DNA from: Chloroflexi bacterium OLB13
GTDB taxonomy: Bacteria; Chloroflexota; Anaerolineae; Aggregatilineales; Phototrophicaceae
DNA length: 64,000 nucleotides
Direction: 5' to 3'
Assembly (NCBI GenBank): GCA_001567485.1
Contig: JZRA01000120.1
Location: forward strand, 19,201 to 83,200
Under the pieces are notes generated by a model. It saw nothing but the letters and a program-made list of their open reading frames with translations. It was not told where the DNA came from and did no database searches. The position numbers and the translations under genes are program-made. Shown in pieces: positions 34,996 through 43,357 of this stretch (position 1 is the stretch's first letter; each line of letters begins with the position of its first letter).

Positions 34996-36231
34996 TTACG
35001 ACAGCGCTTCCGCCAAAAGGGTGTGCACCGCCCGCCGCAGTTCATACGTCCCCGGCAGGCCCCGGCCCGGATACACGCTGTTGGTGAGCAGCGCGACCAC
35101 CAGCTTACGCTGCGGGTCGATCCACAGCGATGTGCCGGTGAACCCGGTATGTCCAAACGTGTCCGGACTCATCACATCGCCGCAGTTGGCCCCTTCATGC
35201 GGCTTGATGACGAAGCCCAGCCCGCGGCGCAGGCCCTCCGATACAGCCTGTTCGCGGATCGCTTCCGCCGCCAGTTCCGGCGCGATGTTGAACTCGCCCG
35301 CCCCGTCAAGCCAGAGCTGTCCGAAGCGCGCGACCGTCTCGGCCGAGGCGAACAGCCCGGCATGTCCCGCGACACCGCCCGCCGCGCACGCGTTCTCGTC
35401 GTGGACTTCGCCGTGGACGCGGCGCTGGCGCCAATGCGCGTCGAATTCGGTCGGCACGATGTGGTCAAGCCCGATACGCTGATCGACCGGGTTGAACGTG
35501 ATCGGGTCTGGCAGAGTGCTGATGGCGGAGATAACCCGCGCGCGGATGCCGTTCTCCAGCGACTGACCGCCGATGCGGGCCACCGCTTCGCCCAAAAGCA
35601 TCAGGCCGATGTCGGTATAACGCACCTTGTCGCCCGGCAGCCCCGCGAAGTCGACAGCACACAGCGCGCCGAGCATCCGCGCCCAGCGCAGCTCACGCGG
35701 CATCGGGTCAAGCTGTCCTGGCGGCGTGGGCGGCGGCCCGGCGACGGCGTAGAACTGGCGCCACGGCGGCAGCCCCGATGTATGCGTGAGCAGTTGGCGC
35801 ATCGTCACCGAGGTCGGCGTCACGAGCTTGCCGACATGCGCCGGATCCATCGGCACGACCTTACGGTTGATCGGATCGTAGCTGTCCACGACCGAGCGCG
35901 GCGAGATCGCGGCGAACTCCGGCACGACGTCGGCCAGCGGCATATCGAGCGACGCCATGCCCGCGCTGACCTGCGCCAAGAACGCCGTCACGGTGAACAG
36001 CTTGGTCACGGACGCCAGATCGTACAAACAGCTCGGCTGGATCGGGGTTTGCGTTTCGGGGTCTTGCCACCCCCACCCGCCTTCATACACCAGCTCGCCA
36101 CGGTGCATGACCGCCAGCACCGCCGACGGCGTAACCCCGTCGCGGATGGCCGCCGTCACGACGCTGTCGAGCTGTTCCGCGGACGCCGCGGGGATGTTCC
36201 GCTGTCCGTCACTGCGTGGAATCTCAGTCAT
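34996..36231 (-). CDS. Serine hydrolase of the class C beta-lactamase family (AmiE-like)
   Basis: 411 aa, no signal peptide. Catalytic Ser-Lys in DLASVTKLF (~72-80), a Tyr motif in KVRYTDIGLMLLGEAV (~205), and HTG in TFGHTGFTGTSLW (~360). B. subtilis AmiE (YbbE), an N-acetylmuramyl-L-alanine amidase, belongs to this family and is encoded beside nagZ and namZ as here, so an amidase on muropeptides is the best guess. A D,D-peptidase or esterase remains possible. Its start overlaps the end of namZ by 8 nt. Confidence 0.8.
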   Translation of the reverse strand: MTEIPRSDGQRNIPAASAEQLDSVVTAAIRDGVTPSAVLAVMHRGELVYEGGWGWQDPETQTPIQPSCLYDLASVTKLFTVTAFLAQVSAGMASLDMPLADVVPEFAAISPRSVVDSYDPINRKVVPMDPAHVGKLVTPTSVTMRQLLTHTSGLPPWRQFYAVAGPPPTPPGQLDPMPRELRWARMLGALCAVDFAGLPGDKVRYTDIGLMLLGEAVARIGGQSLENGIRARVISAISTLPDPITFNPVDQRIGLDHIVPTEFDAHWRQRRVHGEVHDENACAAGGVAGHAGLFASAETVARFGQLWLDGAGEFNIAPELAAEAIREQAVSEGLRRGLGFVIKPHEGANCGDVMSPDTFGHTGFTGTSLWIDPQRKLVVALLTNSVYPGRGLPGTYELRRAVHTLLAEALS

Positions 36232-37390
36232 AGATCAAATACGGCTGACGCCGCTCCTCGAACTCAGCGCATACTTTACGCTCTTCGGCCAGAATGTCAG
36301 CCACGCGCGCGTCGTTGTCGATCATCGAGCGCGCCCAACGGTTGCCCATCAACAGGTCGAACATATACCGCCCGTTGTGCGGCTCGGCCCAACCGAACTC
36401 CTCTGGGAAGTATGCGCGTATCGTGACGATCACGTTCAACCACGTGCGCAGCGGGTCGTACATGCGCGGCTCGACGATGTGCGCTTGCACCCCCCGGCAG
36501 TCGATCCCGGCGTGCTTGCCGGTCGTCGGGCGAAACGCCGTGGGCCGGAACAACACGCCGCGCTGATGCTGCATGTTCAGCCGATGCGCAAGCTCGATCG
36601 GGTCGATGCCCGGCGAGCCGACGATCTCAAACGGAAGCGCTGTGCCGCGCCCTTCGCTCAACGTCGTGCCTTCGATCATCACCGACCCCGGATAGTGATC
36701 GGCGGTGGCGACTTTCGGGATCGCGGGCGACGGGGGGATCCACGTCAATCCGGTGTCGCGCCAACTCATCGACCGGCGCCATCCGCTAACCGCCAGCACC
36801 TTCACCAGATTCTCAGCGCCGGGGATAAGCGTGCTGTAGTATATCGCCAGTTCGCCGAGGGTCATGCCGTGCACAAGCGGCACGACGCTGTCATACCGGC
36901 CGACCATCGACGTGCAGTTCGGCTCGACCAGCAGCCCGCGCACGACAAGGCCGTTGAGGGGGTTGGGTCGGTCGAGCACCAGCATTTCAAGGCCGGCCTC
37001 GGCGCACGCCTCAAGCATGAGCGACATCGTCCACGCAAACGTGTAACAGCGCGCCCCGATGTCTTGCAGATCGACGACGATCAGGTCGAGGCCGTCGAGC
37101 ATCTCGCGCGCGGGTTTGGTGTGTTCGCTGTACAGGCTGTACACCGGCAGGCCGGTGCGCGCGTCCACCGAGTTGTTCACCAACTCGCCCTCACGCGCGC
37201 TGCCAAAGAAGCCGTGCTCCGGCGTGAACAGCGCCCGTACGTCCACCTCAGGCGAACCGGTGAGCAGCGAGTAGGTCGGGATCAACATCTCGCCGACGGC
37301 CGACAGATGGGTCAGCAGCCCGACCTTGCGACCACGAACGTGTTCGAAGTCGGCGCGGCGCAGGACATCGACACCGGCGTAGACCGTCAT
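36224..37390 (-). CDS. namZ: Exo-beta-N-acetylmuramidase, DUF1343 family
   Basis: 388 aa from ATG 37390, 1 nt after the nagZ stop with GGGGG upstream. DUF1343 motifs: VGLLTHLSAV, VDVRALFTPEHGFFG, GLPVYSLYSEHTKP, DLIVVDLQDIGARCYTF, VLDRPNPLNG, VGRYDSVVPLVHGMTLGELA and YPGSVMIEGTTLSEGRGT. NamZ of Bacillus removes terminal MurNAc from peptidoglycan chains. No signal peptide is present (MTVYAGVDVLRRADF), unlike the secreted Bacillus enzyme. Confidence 0.9.
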   Translation of the reverse strand: MTVYAGVDVLRRADFEHVRGRKVGLLTHLSAVGEMLIPTYSLLTGSPEVDVRALFTPEHGFFGSAREGELVNNSVDARTGLPVYSLYSEHTKPAREMLDGLDLIVVDLQDIGARCYTFAWTMSLMLEACAEAGLEMLVLDRPNPLNGLVVRGLLVEPNCTSMVGRYDSVVPLVHGMTLGELAIYYSTLIPGAENLVKVLAVSGWRRSMSWRDTGLTWIPPSPAIPKVATADHYPGSVMIEGTTLSEGRGTALPFEIVGSPGIDPIELAHRLNMQHQRGVLFRPTAFRPTTGKHAGIDCRGVQAHIVEPRMYDPLRTWLNVIVTIRAYFPEEFGWAEPHNGRYMFDLLMGNRWARSMIDNDARVADILAEERKVCAEFEERRQPYLIYD

Positions 37391-37391
37391 C

Positions 37392-38927
37392 CTATCCCCC
37401 AAGCGTGACGGACGCGCTGCCGGTCGGCACGTAATCTCCGAGCAGCGCGCCGATCACCGCGTCCAACTGCGGCTCCGCCCCGCCGAACGAACACAGCGCC
37501 GCGTCAGCGTCAGGCAGAGCGCCCACGTCATACGGGTTGCGCAGCGCAACCAGCACGGAGATATGCGCGGCGCTGAGCACCGCATTCGCCACCCGCATGT
37601 GCTCAGGACTCAGATGCACGCTGCGGGTCGCAAGGATCGTCACCCCGGCGCTGCGTGCGGCGTCGAGCGCCTTCTCTACATCCTGTTCCGGCAGGCCGCG
37701 CGACAGCGCCACGACCGTGGTATCCGGCCGCCGCGCCAACAGCCGCGCCGCAAGCCCGGTTTGGCCGGTGGCGTCGAAGACGACACTGTCGTGGATCGAC
37801 GGGAACTCGACCAGCGCGACGCTGACATGATCGGGAAGCGGAACCACGCCCTGCGCCCGCACCAGTTGAATACCGGCCTGCGCCGCCGCAGTCACCGTCT
37901 CGATGTGCGCGGCGCTGCGAATCGCATCTAGATTCGGCGGTTCGGTGATGGCATACGCCTGTTTCATCGCCTGAATCCGGCGCAGCGACTCGACGCGGTT
38001 CTCCTCAGAGATTCGCCCGCTGCGCGCCGCCTCGATCAACCCGCGATACGCCTCCTCCTGCACCTCGCGCGTGTGGCTGAACAGGATCAGGTCGACACCG
38101 GCCGCTGCCGCCAGCGCCGCGGACTCGGCCGGCGCATGGTGTGCCGTGATCGCGCCCATTTCGAGGCAGTCGGTCATCGCCACACCGTCGAAACCGAGGA
38201 TCCCCCGCAGCAGGGTCGGGACGATGTTCGGGGACAGCGTGGCCGGAAGCGCCGGATCGAGCGCGGCGAAGATCGTATGTGTGGTCATGATCGACGCGAC
38301 GCCCGCTTCGATCACCGCGCGGTACGGCAGCAGGTCGGCGTCGATCAGGTCTTCAAGCGGTGTGTCGATGGAAGGCAGCGCGACATGCGTGTCGATGGCC
38401 GTGTTCCCCAAGCCGGGGAAGTGCTTGGCGCAAGCGGCGACTCCGGCCGCCTGATAGCCCGCGACCTGCGCCGCGGCGACATCCGCGACCCGCCGTGGAT
38501 CCGCCCCCGGTGAACGCGTCCCAACCGACGGATTCGCCGCGTTGTACGAGATATCGACCACCGGCGCGAAGTTCCAGTTGATCCCGAGTGCGCGCATCTC
38601 CTCACCGAGTACGCCGGCGACCGCTTCGGCATACTGACCGCCGCCCGCGGCAAGCGCCATCGCGGATGGCGCCTCGGTGAACCAGCCGCGCAGCCGTGCG
38701 ACTTCGCCGCCCTCTTGATCGATCCCGATCAGCAGCGGTGTGCGCGCCGCCGCGTGCAGCGATTGCGTCAGAGCCGCGAGCTGCTCCGGGTTTTCGACGT
38801 TGCGTTGAAACAGGATCACACCGCCGACACGCCCGGCCTCAAGCCACTCAAGAAGATAATCCGGCGCGGTCAGGCCGTGGAACCCGACGACCAACCGCTG
38901 CCCCATCTGCTGCTCGATAGAGTCCAT
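37392..38927 (-). CDS. nagZ: Beta-N-acetylglucosaminidase, GH3
   Basis: 511 aa. GH3 domain (~1-330) with GVILFQRNVENPEQL, LIGIDQEGGEVARL, FAPVVDI, the GH3 loop KHFPGLGNTAIDTHVALP (catalytic His/Asp pair) and the nucleophile Asp in GVAMTDCLEMGAI. A C-terminal alpha/beta domain (~340-511) is present, as in Gram-positive NagZ and unlike the short E. coli form. It removes GlcNAc from muropeptides. No signal peptide (MDSIEQQMGQRLVVGF), so cytosolic. First enzyme gene after the transporter. Confidence 0.93.
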   Translation of the reverse strand: MDSIEQQMGQRLVVGFHGLTAPDYLLEWLEAGRVGGVILFQRNVENPEQLAALTQSLHAAARTPLLIGIDQEGGEVARLRGWFTEAPSAMALAAGGGQYAEAVAGVLGEEMRALGINWNFAPVVDISYNAANPSVGTRSPGADPRRVADVAAAQVAGYQAAGVAACAKHFPGLGNTAIDTHVALPSIDTPLEDLIDADLLPYRAVIEAGVASIMTTHTIFAALDPALPATLSPNIVPTLLRGILGFDGVAMTDCLEMGAITAHHAPAESAALAAAAGVDLILFSHTREVQEEAYRGLIEAARSGRISEENRVESLRRIQAMKQAYAITEPPNLDAIRSAAHIETVTAAAQAGIQLVRAQGVVPLPDHVSVALVEFPSIHDSVVFDATGQTGLAARLLARRPDTTVVALSRGLPEQDVEKALDAARSAGVTILATRSVHLSPEHMRVANAVLSAAHISVLVALRNPYDVGALPDADAALCSFGGAEPQLDAVIGALLGDYVPTGSASVTLGG

Positions 38928-38982
38928 TCGTTTCCCCCTGTGTAAAGTACAAGTCTAGCGCATCTGACGCAGCAGATCGCGC

Positions 38983-39177
38983 TCAGCGGCTAAAATACCG
39001 GTGCAATACGACAATCCCGACAACCAGCAGAAGACCGATGATCCCGCTGCACACACTGAGCACGAACTCCGGGCTTTCCCGTGGCTGAAACAGCGCGAGC
39101 ACGACCCCGCCCACGCCGACGAACACTCCGATACGCAAAAAGCCCTTGAGCGACTCGCCCAGCGCGTCACCCGGCAT
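38983..39177 (-). CDS. Small two-helix membrane protein
   Basis: 64 aa with two hydrophobic segments (FLRIGVFVGVGGVVLALF and FVLSVCSGIIGLLLVVGIVV) joined by a short PRESPE loop and ending in HRYFSR. It starts 11 nt inside the end of oppF and precedes nagZ by 55 nt, so it belongs to the operon. No family recognised. It could be a transporter accessory subunit or simply a small membrane protein. Confidence 0.65.
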   Translation of the reverse strand: MPGDALGESLKGFLRIGVFVGVGGVVLALFQPRESPEFVLSVCSGIIGLLLVVGIVVLHRYFSR

Positions 39178-40189
39178 ACGTCGTCAGCGGAAGCCCAAGT
39201 TCAAGCGGGGCGCACGCCGCCTCCTGATTGAATCCGCGCGCGACCGCCAGTTTCGGCACTTCGGCATCGCACAGGCCGGGCACGAAGAACGGACAGCGCG
39301 GGTGGAAGGCGCACCCATGCGGGATGTTCAGCAAGCCGGGAATATCCTCGCTGCGCAGCGGCATCTCCTCTTTGGCGCGGGTCACGTCCGGATCCGCCTC
39401 CGGCACCGCGGCCAGCAGCGCGCGGGTATACGGATGCGCCGGATTACCGATAACGTCAGGCGTGCGGCCGATCTCGACAATCCGCCCGAGGTACATCACG
39501 GCGATGCGCCCCTGCCACGCGAAGTACTTCGCCAGCGCGAGGTCGTGCGTGATGAACACGATGGCGATGTCGAGTTCTTCCTTGAGCCGCAGCAGCATCT
39601 TGAGGATGCCGATACGGATCGACACATCGACCATGCTCACCGCTTCGTCAGCCACGATCAGCTTGGGCTGAACGGTCAGCGCGCGCGCGATGCTCACCCG
39701 CTGGCGCTGGCCCCCGCTCAACTGGTGCGGGTACTTGTTGAGGATGTCCTGCGGCGGCGTCAGGTCGACCAGTTCCAGCAGTTCCAGCAGGCGCGCGGCC
39801 AGTTCGGTGCGGTTCTTCACCATCTTGTGCCGCAGCAGCGGAAAGCTCAGGATTTTGGCGATGGTGTGCGACGGATTGAGCGACGCGAACGGATCCTGAT
39901 GCACGATCTGGAACGTGCGGCGAAGATGCGCCTTCTCGCGCCGGTCGGAATAACTCGCCAGCGGGCGGCCTTGCACGTTGACCTCGCCGCCGGAGTGGTT
40001 CAACAGTCCTGCGATGATCTTGCCGGTGGTGGTCTTGCCACAGCCGGACTCGCCGACGAGGCACAGAATCTCGTTGGGATACACGTTCAGGTTGATGTCT
40101 TGCAGCACCTTGAGCGTGGCGTTGCCCTTGCGGAAAAAGCGATCGACGTGCTTGAGTTCAACCAGCGGCGCGCGTTGAGCCGTGCTCAT
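39167..40189 (-). CDS. oppF: Oligopeptide-type ABC transporter ATPase OppF
   Basis: 340 aa from ATG 40189, with AAGGAG upstream and the first codon overlapping the repaired oppD stop (ATGA). Walker A GESGCGKTTTGKIIAG, Q-loop FQIVHQDPFASLNP, signature LSGGQRQRVSIARAL, Walker B LIVADEAVSMVD and H-loop FITHD. The C-terminal Opp/Dpp extension has the cysteine cluster CAFHPRCPFFVPGLCD, which in this family can bind an Fe-S cluster. Partner of OppD. Confidence 0.93.
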   Translation of the reverse strand: MSTAQRAPLVELKHVDRFFRKGNATLKVLQDINLNVYPNEILCLVGESGCGKTTTGKIIAGLLNHSGGEVNVQGRPLASYSDRREKAHLRRTFQIVHQDPFASLNPSHTIAKILSFPLLRHKMVKNRTELAARLLELLELVDLTPPQDILNKYPHQLSGGQRQRVSIARALTVQPKLIVADEAVSMVDVSIRIGILKMLLRLKEELDIAIVFITHDLALAKYFAWQGRIAVMYLGRIVEIGRTPDVIGNPAHPYTRALLAAVPEADPDVTRAKEEMPLRSEDIPGLLNIPHGCAFHPRCPFFVPGLCDAEVPKLAVARGFNQEAACAPLELGLPLTTYAG

Positions 40190-41207
40190 GGGGCAAGCTC
40201 CTTCTGACGCGCGCGCAGGACTTCGTCGCTGTGATAGCACGCGACGACGTGGGTCATGTCGGCGACGACGCTTGCAGCGGCGGCTTCGTGGTCTTGCACT
40301 CGTCGGTGACAAAACGACAGCGCATGTGGAACTTACACCCTTTCGGCGGATCAATCAGGTCAGGCGGACTGCCGGGGATCGACATCAATTCCTCGGCGCC
40401 GGTGCTCAGGCGCGGCGCCGCTTCGAGCAGTCCGAGCGTATACGCGTGGCGCGGCCGGTAGAACACCTCGGAGACCGGCCCCTTCTCGATGATCTCGCCG
40501 GCGTACATGGTGGCGACCGTATCGGCGATCTCAGCGGCGACGGCCAAGTCGTGCGAGATGAAGATGACGCTGAAGTTCAGCTCCTCACGAAGCTGCTTGA
40601 GCACCTTAATGATCGACCGTTGAGTCAGGATATCGACGGCGGTCGTCGGCTCGTCCATGATGACGACTTGAGGTCGCAGCAGCAGGGCGGTCGCCAGCAG
40701 CACGCGCTGACGCATCCCGCCCGACAGCTCATGCGGATACGAGTTGAACACCCGCAGCGGGTCGAGGCGCACCTTCTCGAACAACGACAGCGCGCGCTTC
40801 TTCGCTTCGTCAGCACGCATGCCGTGCGCCCGCGCTGTGTCATAGATCATCGACGAGATCTTCAACACGGGGTTGAGCGAGTTGAGCGCGCCCTGAAACA
40901 CCATCGAGCACTCGTTCCACAGAAACTGGCGCATCTGTTCTTTGTTCAGGCCCAGCACGTCGATCAGGCGGCCATCGCGCCGGCGATACGTCACCTTGCC
41001 GGTGGTGATCTTACCGGTCTTGGGCAGCAGCCCGATCAGGCCCAGCACGATCGTCGATTTGCCGCAGCCCGACTCGCCGATCAGCGCGAGCGTCTCGCCC
41101 GCGTGCAGATCGAACGAGACGTTCGACACCGCCTGCACGATGCCGCGCTGGGTCGTGTAGGTGATCGAGATGTCCTCAACGGACAGGACGACACTTCCGT
41201 CAGCCAT
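40186..41207 (-). CDS. oppD: Oligopeptide-type ABC transporter ATPase OppD, frameshifted at the 3' end
   Basis: Read literally the gene stops at 40254 (317 aa). One missing base near 40270 hides the normal tail; restoring it gives ~340 aa ending VADMTHVVACYHSDEVLRAR then QKELAP, with a TGA that overlaps the oppF ATG. Walker A IGESGCGKSTIVLGLIG, signature LSGGMRQRVLLATAL, Walker B VVIMDEPTTAVD, H-loop FISHD. The cysteine motif CKFHMRCRFVTDEC lies before the shift and a fourth Cys (VVACYH) after it. Pairs with OppF. Confidence 0.92.
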
Positions 41208-41255
41208 TTATCTTCCTTCTAGCAGCGCCAACGATGGCGAACGCTTCGCACGGCA

Positions 41256-42191
41256 TCACACGCCCTGCCGCAGCCGGGGGTTGAACACCTCTTCTAGGCT
41301 GCGCGTGAACAGCACCAGCGACAGCTGAAACAGCGCAATCGCCAGCACCGGCGCTAGCAGCATCCATGCCGCCTCCGGGTTGGACAGGCTGCCCTGCTGC
41401 TTGCCGATAAAGATCATCATGCCCCAATCCGGCTCTGTGAGCGGAACCAGTCCGAGGAACATGAGGGCGATGATGAAGTACATCGCGCTGCGGATCGTGA
41501 AGATCATGTTGACCACGATGTACGAGATCATGTTGGGCAGCACCTCGCGCGTGGTGATGTGCCACAGGCCGAGGTCGAGCGCGAACGCCGCCTCGACGTA
41601 ATCGCGCGATTTCAGGCTCATCACCTGCGCGCGCACAGCCCGCATCAGCGTCGGCCAGTTGAGTACAGCCAGCAGCAGCGCCATGCCTAATCGGTTGTCG
41701 AAGGTGACGATCGTCGCCAAGACCAACAGCAGCGGAAACTGCGGGATCGTCAGGATGAAGTTGCTTGCTGCGGAGATAATCTGATCGATGAACCCGCCCA
41801 ACAACCCGGCCGCCGCGCCGAGCGCAACCGCCACGATGGTCGTGAGGATCCCGGCCTCCAGCGCCGTGAGGATCAGCGGGCCGCCGCCGTGTACGATATG
41901 ACTCAGCACGTCGCGGCCCTTCACGTCGAGGCCCAGCGGATGCTCGACCGAGGGCGGCGCGAACAGCGACCGCGCGCCGGGCCGCAGACGATCCAAGCGC
42001 GGGTCACCTTCGTAGGGAATCACCAGCGGCCCAAGAGTCGTCAGAATAATGAAGAACATCACCCCTAAAAAGCCGAGGAATCCGGCCTTGTTGCGCAGCA
42101 GCGCGCGAACCGTGCCGCGCGTGCCAGAACTCAGGCGCTGCACGAGCGACTTTTCGGAAAGCACTGCCCGGACATCGGCGCTGGCGCTCAT
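41256..42191 (-). CDS. oppC: Oligopeptide-type ABC transporter permease OppC
   Basis: 311 aa with about six membrane helices, an N-terminal OppC_N-type helix (NKAGFLGFLGVMFFIILTTL) and the EAA loop AAFALDLGLWHITTREVLPN. The extracytoplasmic loop contains HPLGLDVKGRDVLSHIVHG, the conserved DppC/OppC stretch. ATGA overlap with oppB. Confidence 0.93.
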   Translation of the reverse strand: MSASADVRAVLSEKSLVQRLSSGTRGTVRALLRNKAGFLGFLGVMFFIILTTLGPLVIPYEGDPRLDRLRPGARSLFAPPSVEHPLGLDVKGRDVLSHIVHGGGPLILTALEAGILTTIVAVALGAAAGLLGGFIDQIISAASNFILTIPQFPLLLVLATIVTFDNRLGMALLLAVLNWPTLMRAVRAQVMSLKSRDYVEAAFALDLGLWHITTREVLPNMISYIVVNMIFTIRSAMYFIIALMFLGLVPLTEPDWGMMIFIGKQQGSLSNPEAAWMLLAPVLAIALFQLSLVLFTRSLEEVFNPRLRQGV

Positions 42192-43288
42192 TCGGTCCCC
42201 TTGTCGCCACCGAGGCGCACGCGCGGATCGAGCCAGCCATACAGCAGGTCGGCCAGAATGTTGCTGACCACGACCGATATGGCGATCACGAGGAAAATAC
42301 CCTGCATGGTGGTATAGTCGCGCAGGCCAATCGCCAGCACGAGGTTGCGGCCGAGGCCGGGATACAGAAACAGCGTCTCGATAATCGCGCTGCCGCCAAC
42401 CACAAAACCGATGCTGATCGCCAAGCGGGTCATCAGCGGGAGCATCGCGTTACGTCCGACATACGCGGTGAGGAGCCGCCGTTCTGGCAGCCCGCGCGCC
42501 CGCGCCACGGTGATGTAGTCCTCCCCCAGTGTGCTGATCGTGCTGCTTTTCATCGTCAGCATCCAGCCGCCGATGGTCGCCAAGACGTAGGTGAACACTG
42601 GCAGAAACGCGTGTTTGAGCAGGTCGAGGATATATTCGACGGTAAAGCCGGGTTCGATTCCCTGTGTGCTGCCGCCGTACAATTCGCCCACCGGGATCAG
42701 CTTAAGCTGCACGCCGGCGACCATAATGAGCAGCAGCGCGATAATGTAGTCCGGGATGGCATAGATCACCGACGCAAACACGGTCATCACGTTGTCGAGG
42801 AGGCCGCCGCGCCAGTACGCCATCGCCAAGCCGACAAGGACGCCAAGCGAGAAGGCCACGAGCAGCGCGAGGCCAACACTGAACAGCGTCCACGGCAGGA
42901 ACCTGAGGATCTGCTCGGCAACAGGTGTTTCCGTTGACGTCAGCGAACGCCCCAAGTCGAAGCGCACGAGGTCGCTGAGATAGTCGACGTACTGCTCGAA
43001 CACAGGCTGATCGGGATCATAATTGAAAAGCGTCGCGACCTGCTGCCGTGCCTGATCCTCCGACATCCCGTAACGGTCTACATATTCGTCGATCTTGATT
43101 TGGGCGGGATTGCCGGGCATGAGACGAATCAAGAAGAAGGTAAAGGTCATCACCGCCCAGATAGTGATCAGTCCCTGCACGACGGTTCGGAACGTGTAGC
43201 TGCGTATCAGCTTGCGCATAGAAAAGCGCGAGCGCGGTTGTTCCGAAACCGAGGGGACACGCGCAGCTGGGGTTGTTTGTGCACTCAT
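42188..43288 (-). CDS. oppB: Oligopeptide-type ABC transporter permease OppB
   Basis: 366 aa from ATG 43288. An in-frame ATG at 43306 (372 aa) sits only 6 nt after a very stable hairpin that would block the ribosome, so the inner start is preferred; neither has a good ribosome-binding site. Six membrane helices; the first large loop (KIDEYVDRYGMSEDQARQQV) and the EAA region ITVARARGLPERRLLTAYVG are typical. GLGRNLVLAIGLRDYTTMQG near the end matches DppB/OppB. Confidence 0.9.
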   Translation of the reverse strand: MSAQTTPAARVPSVSEQPRSRFSMRKLIRSYTFRTVVQGLITIWAVMTFTFFLIRLMPGNPAQIKIDEYVDRYGMSEDQARQQVATLFNYDPDQPVFEQYVDYLSDLVRFDLGRSLTSTETPVAEQILRFLPWTLFSVGLALLVAFSLGVLVGLAMAYWRGGLLDNVMTVFASVIYAIPDYIIALLLIMVAGVQLKLIPVGELYGGSTQGIEPGFTVEYILDLLKHAFLPVFTYVLATIGGWMLTMKSSTISTLGEDYITVARARGLPERRLLTAYVGRNAMLPLMTRLAISIGFVVGGSAIIETLFLYPGLGRNLVLAIGLRDYTTMQGIFLVIAISVVVSNILADLLYGWLDPRVRLGGDKGTE

Positions 43289-43312
43289 TGGATGAATCTG
43301 TTCCATGAACGT

Positions 43313-43342
43313 GGCTGGGGGAAGCGGCCGCTTCCCCCAGCC
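43313..43342 (-). terminator. Perfect 30-bp palindrome between oppA and oppB
   Basis: GGCTGGGGGAAGCGG is followed at once by its exact reverse complement, giving a 13-bp GC stem with a GGCC tetraloop in RNA, 15 nt past the oppA stop. No U-run follows, so it is more likely a stabiliser of the oppA message or a block to exonuclease and ribosomes than a full terminator. Confidence 0.8.
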
Positions 43343-43357
43343 TAGGCGTATTGACGA

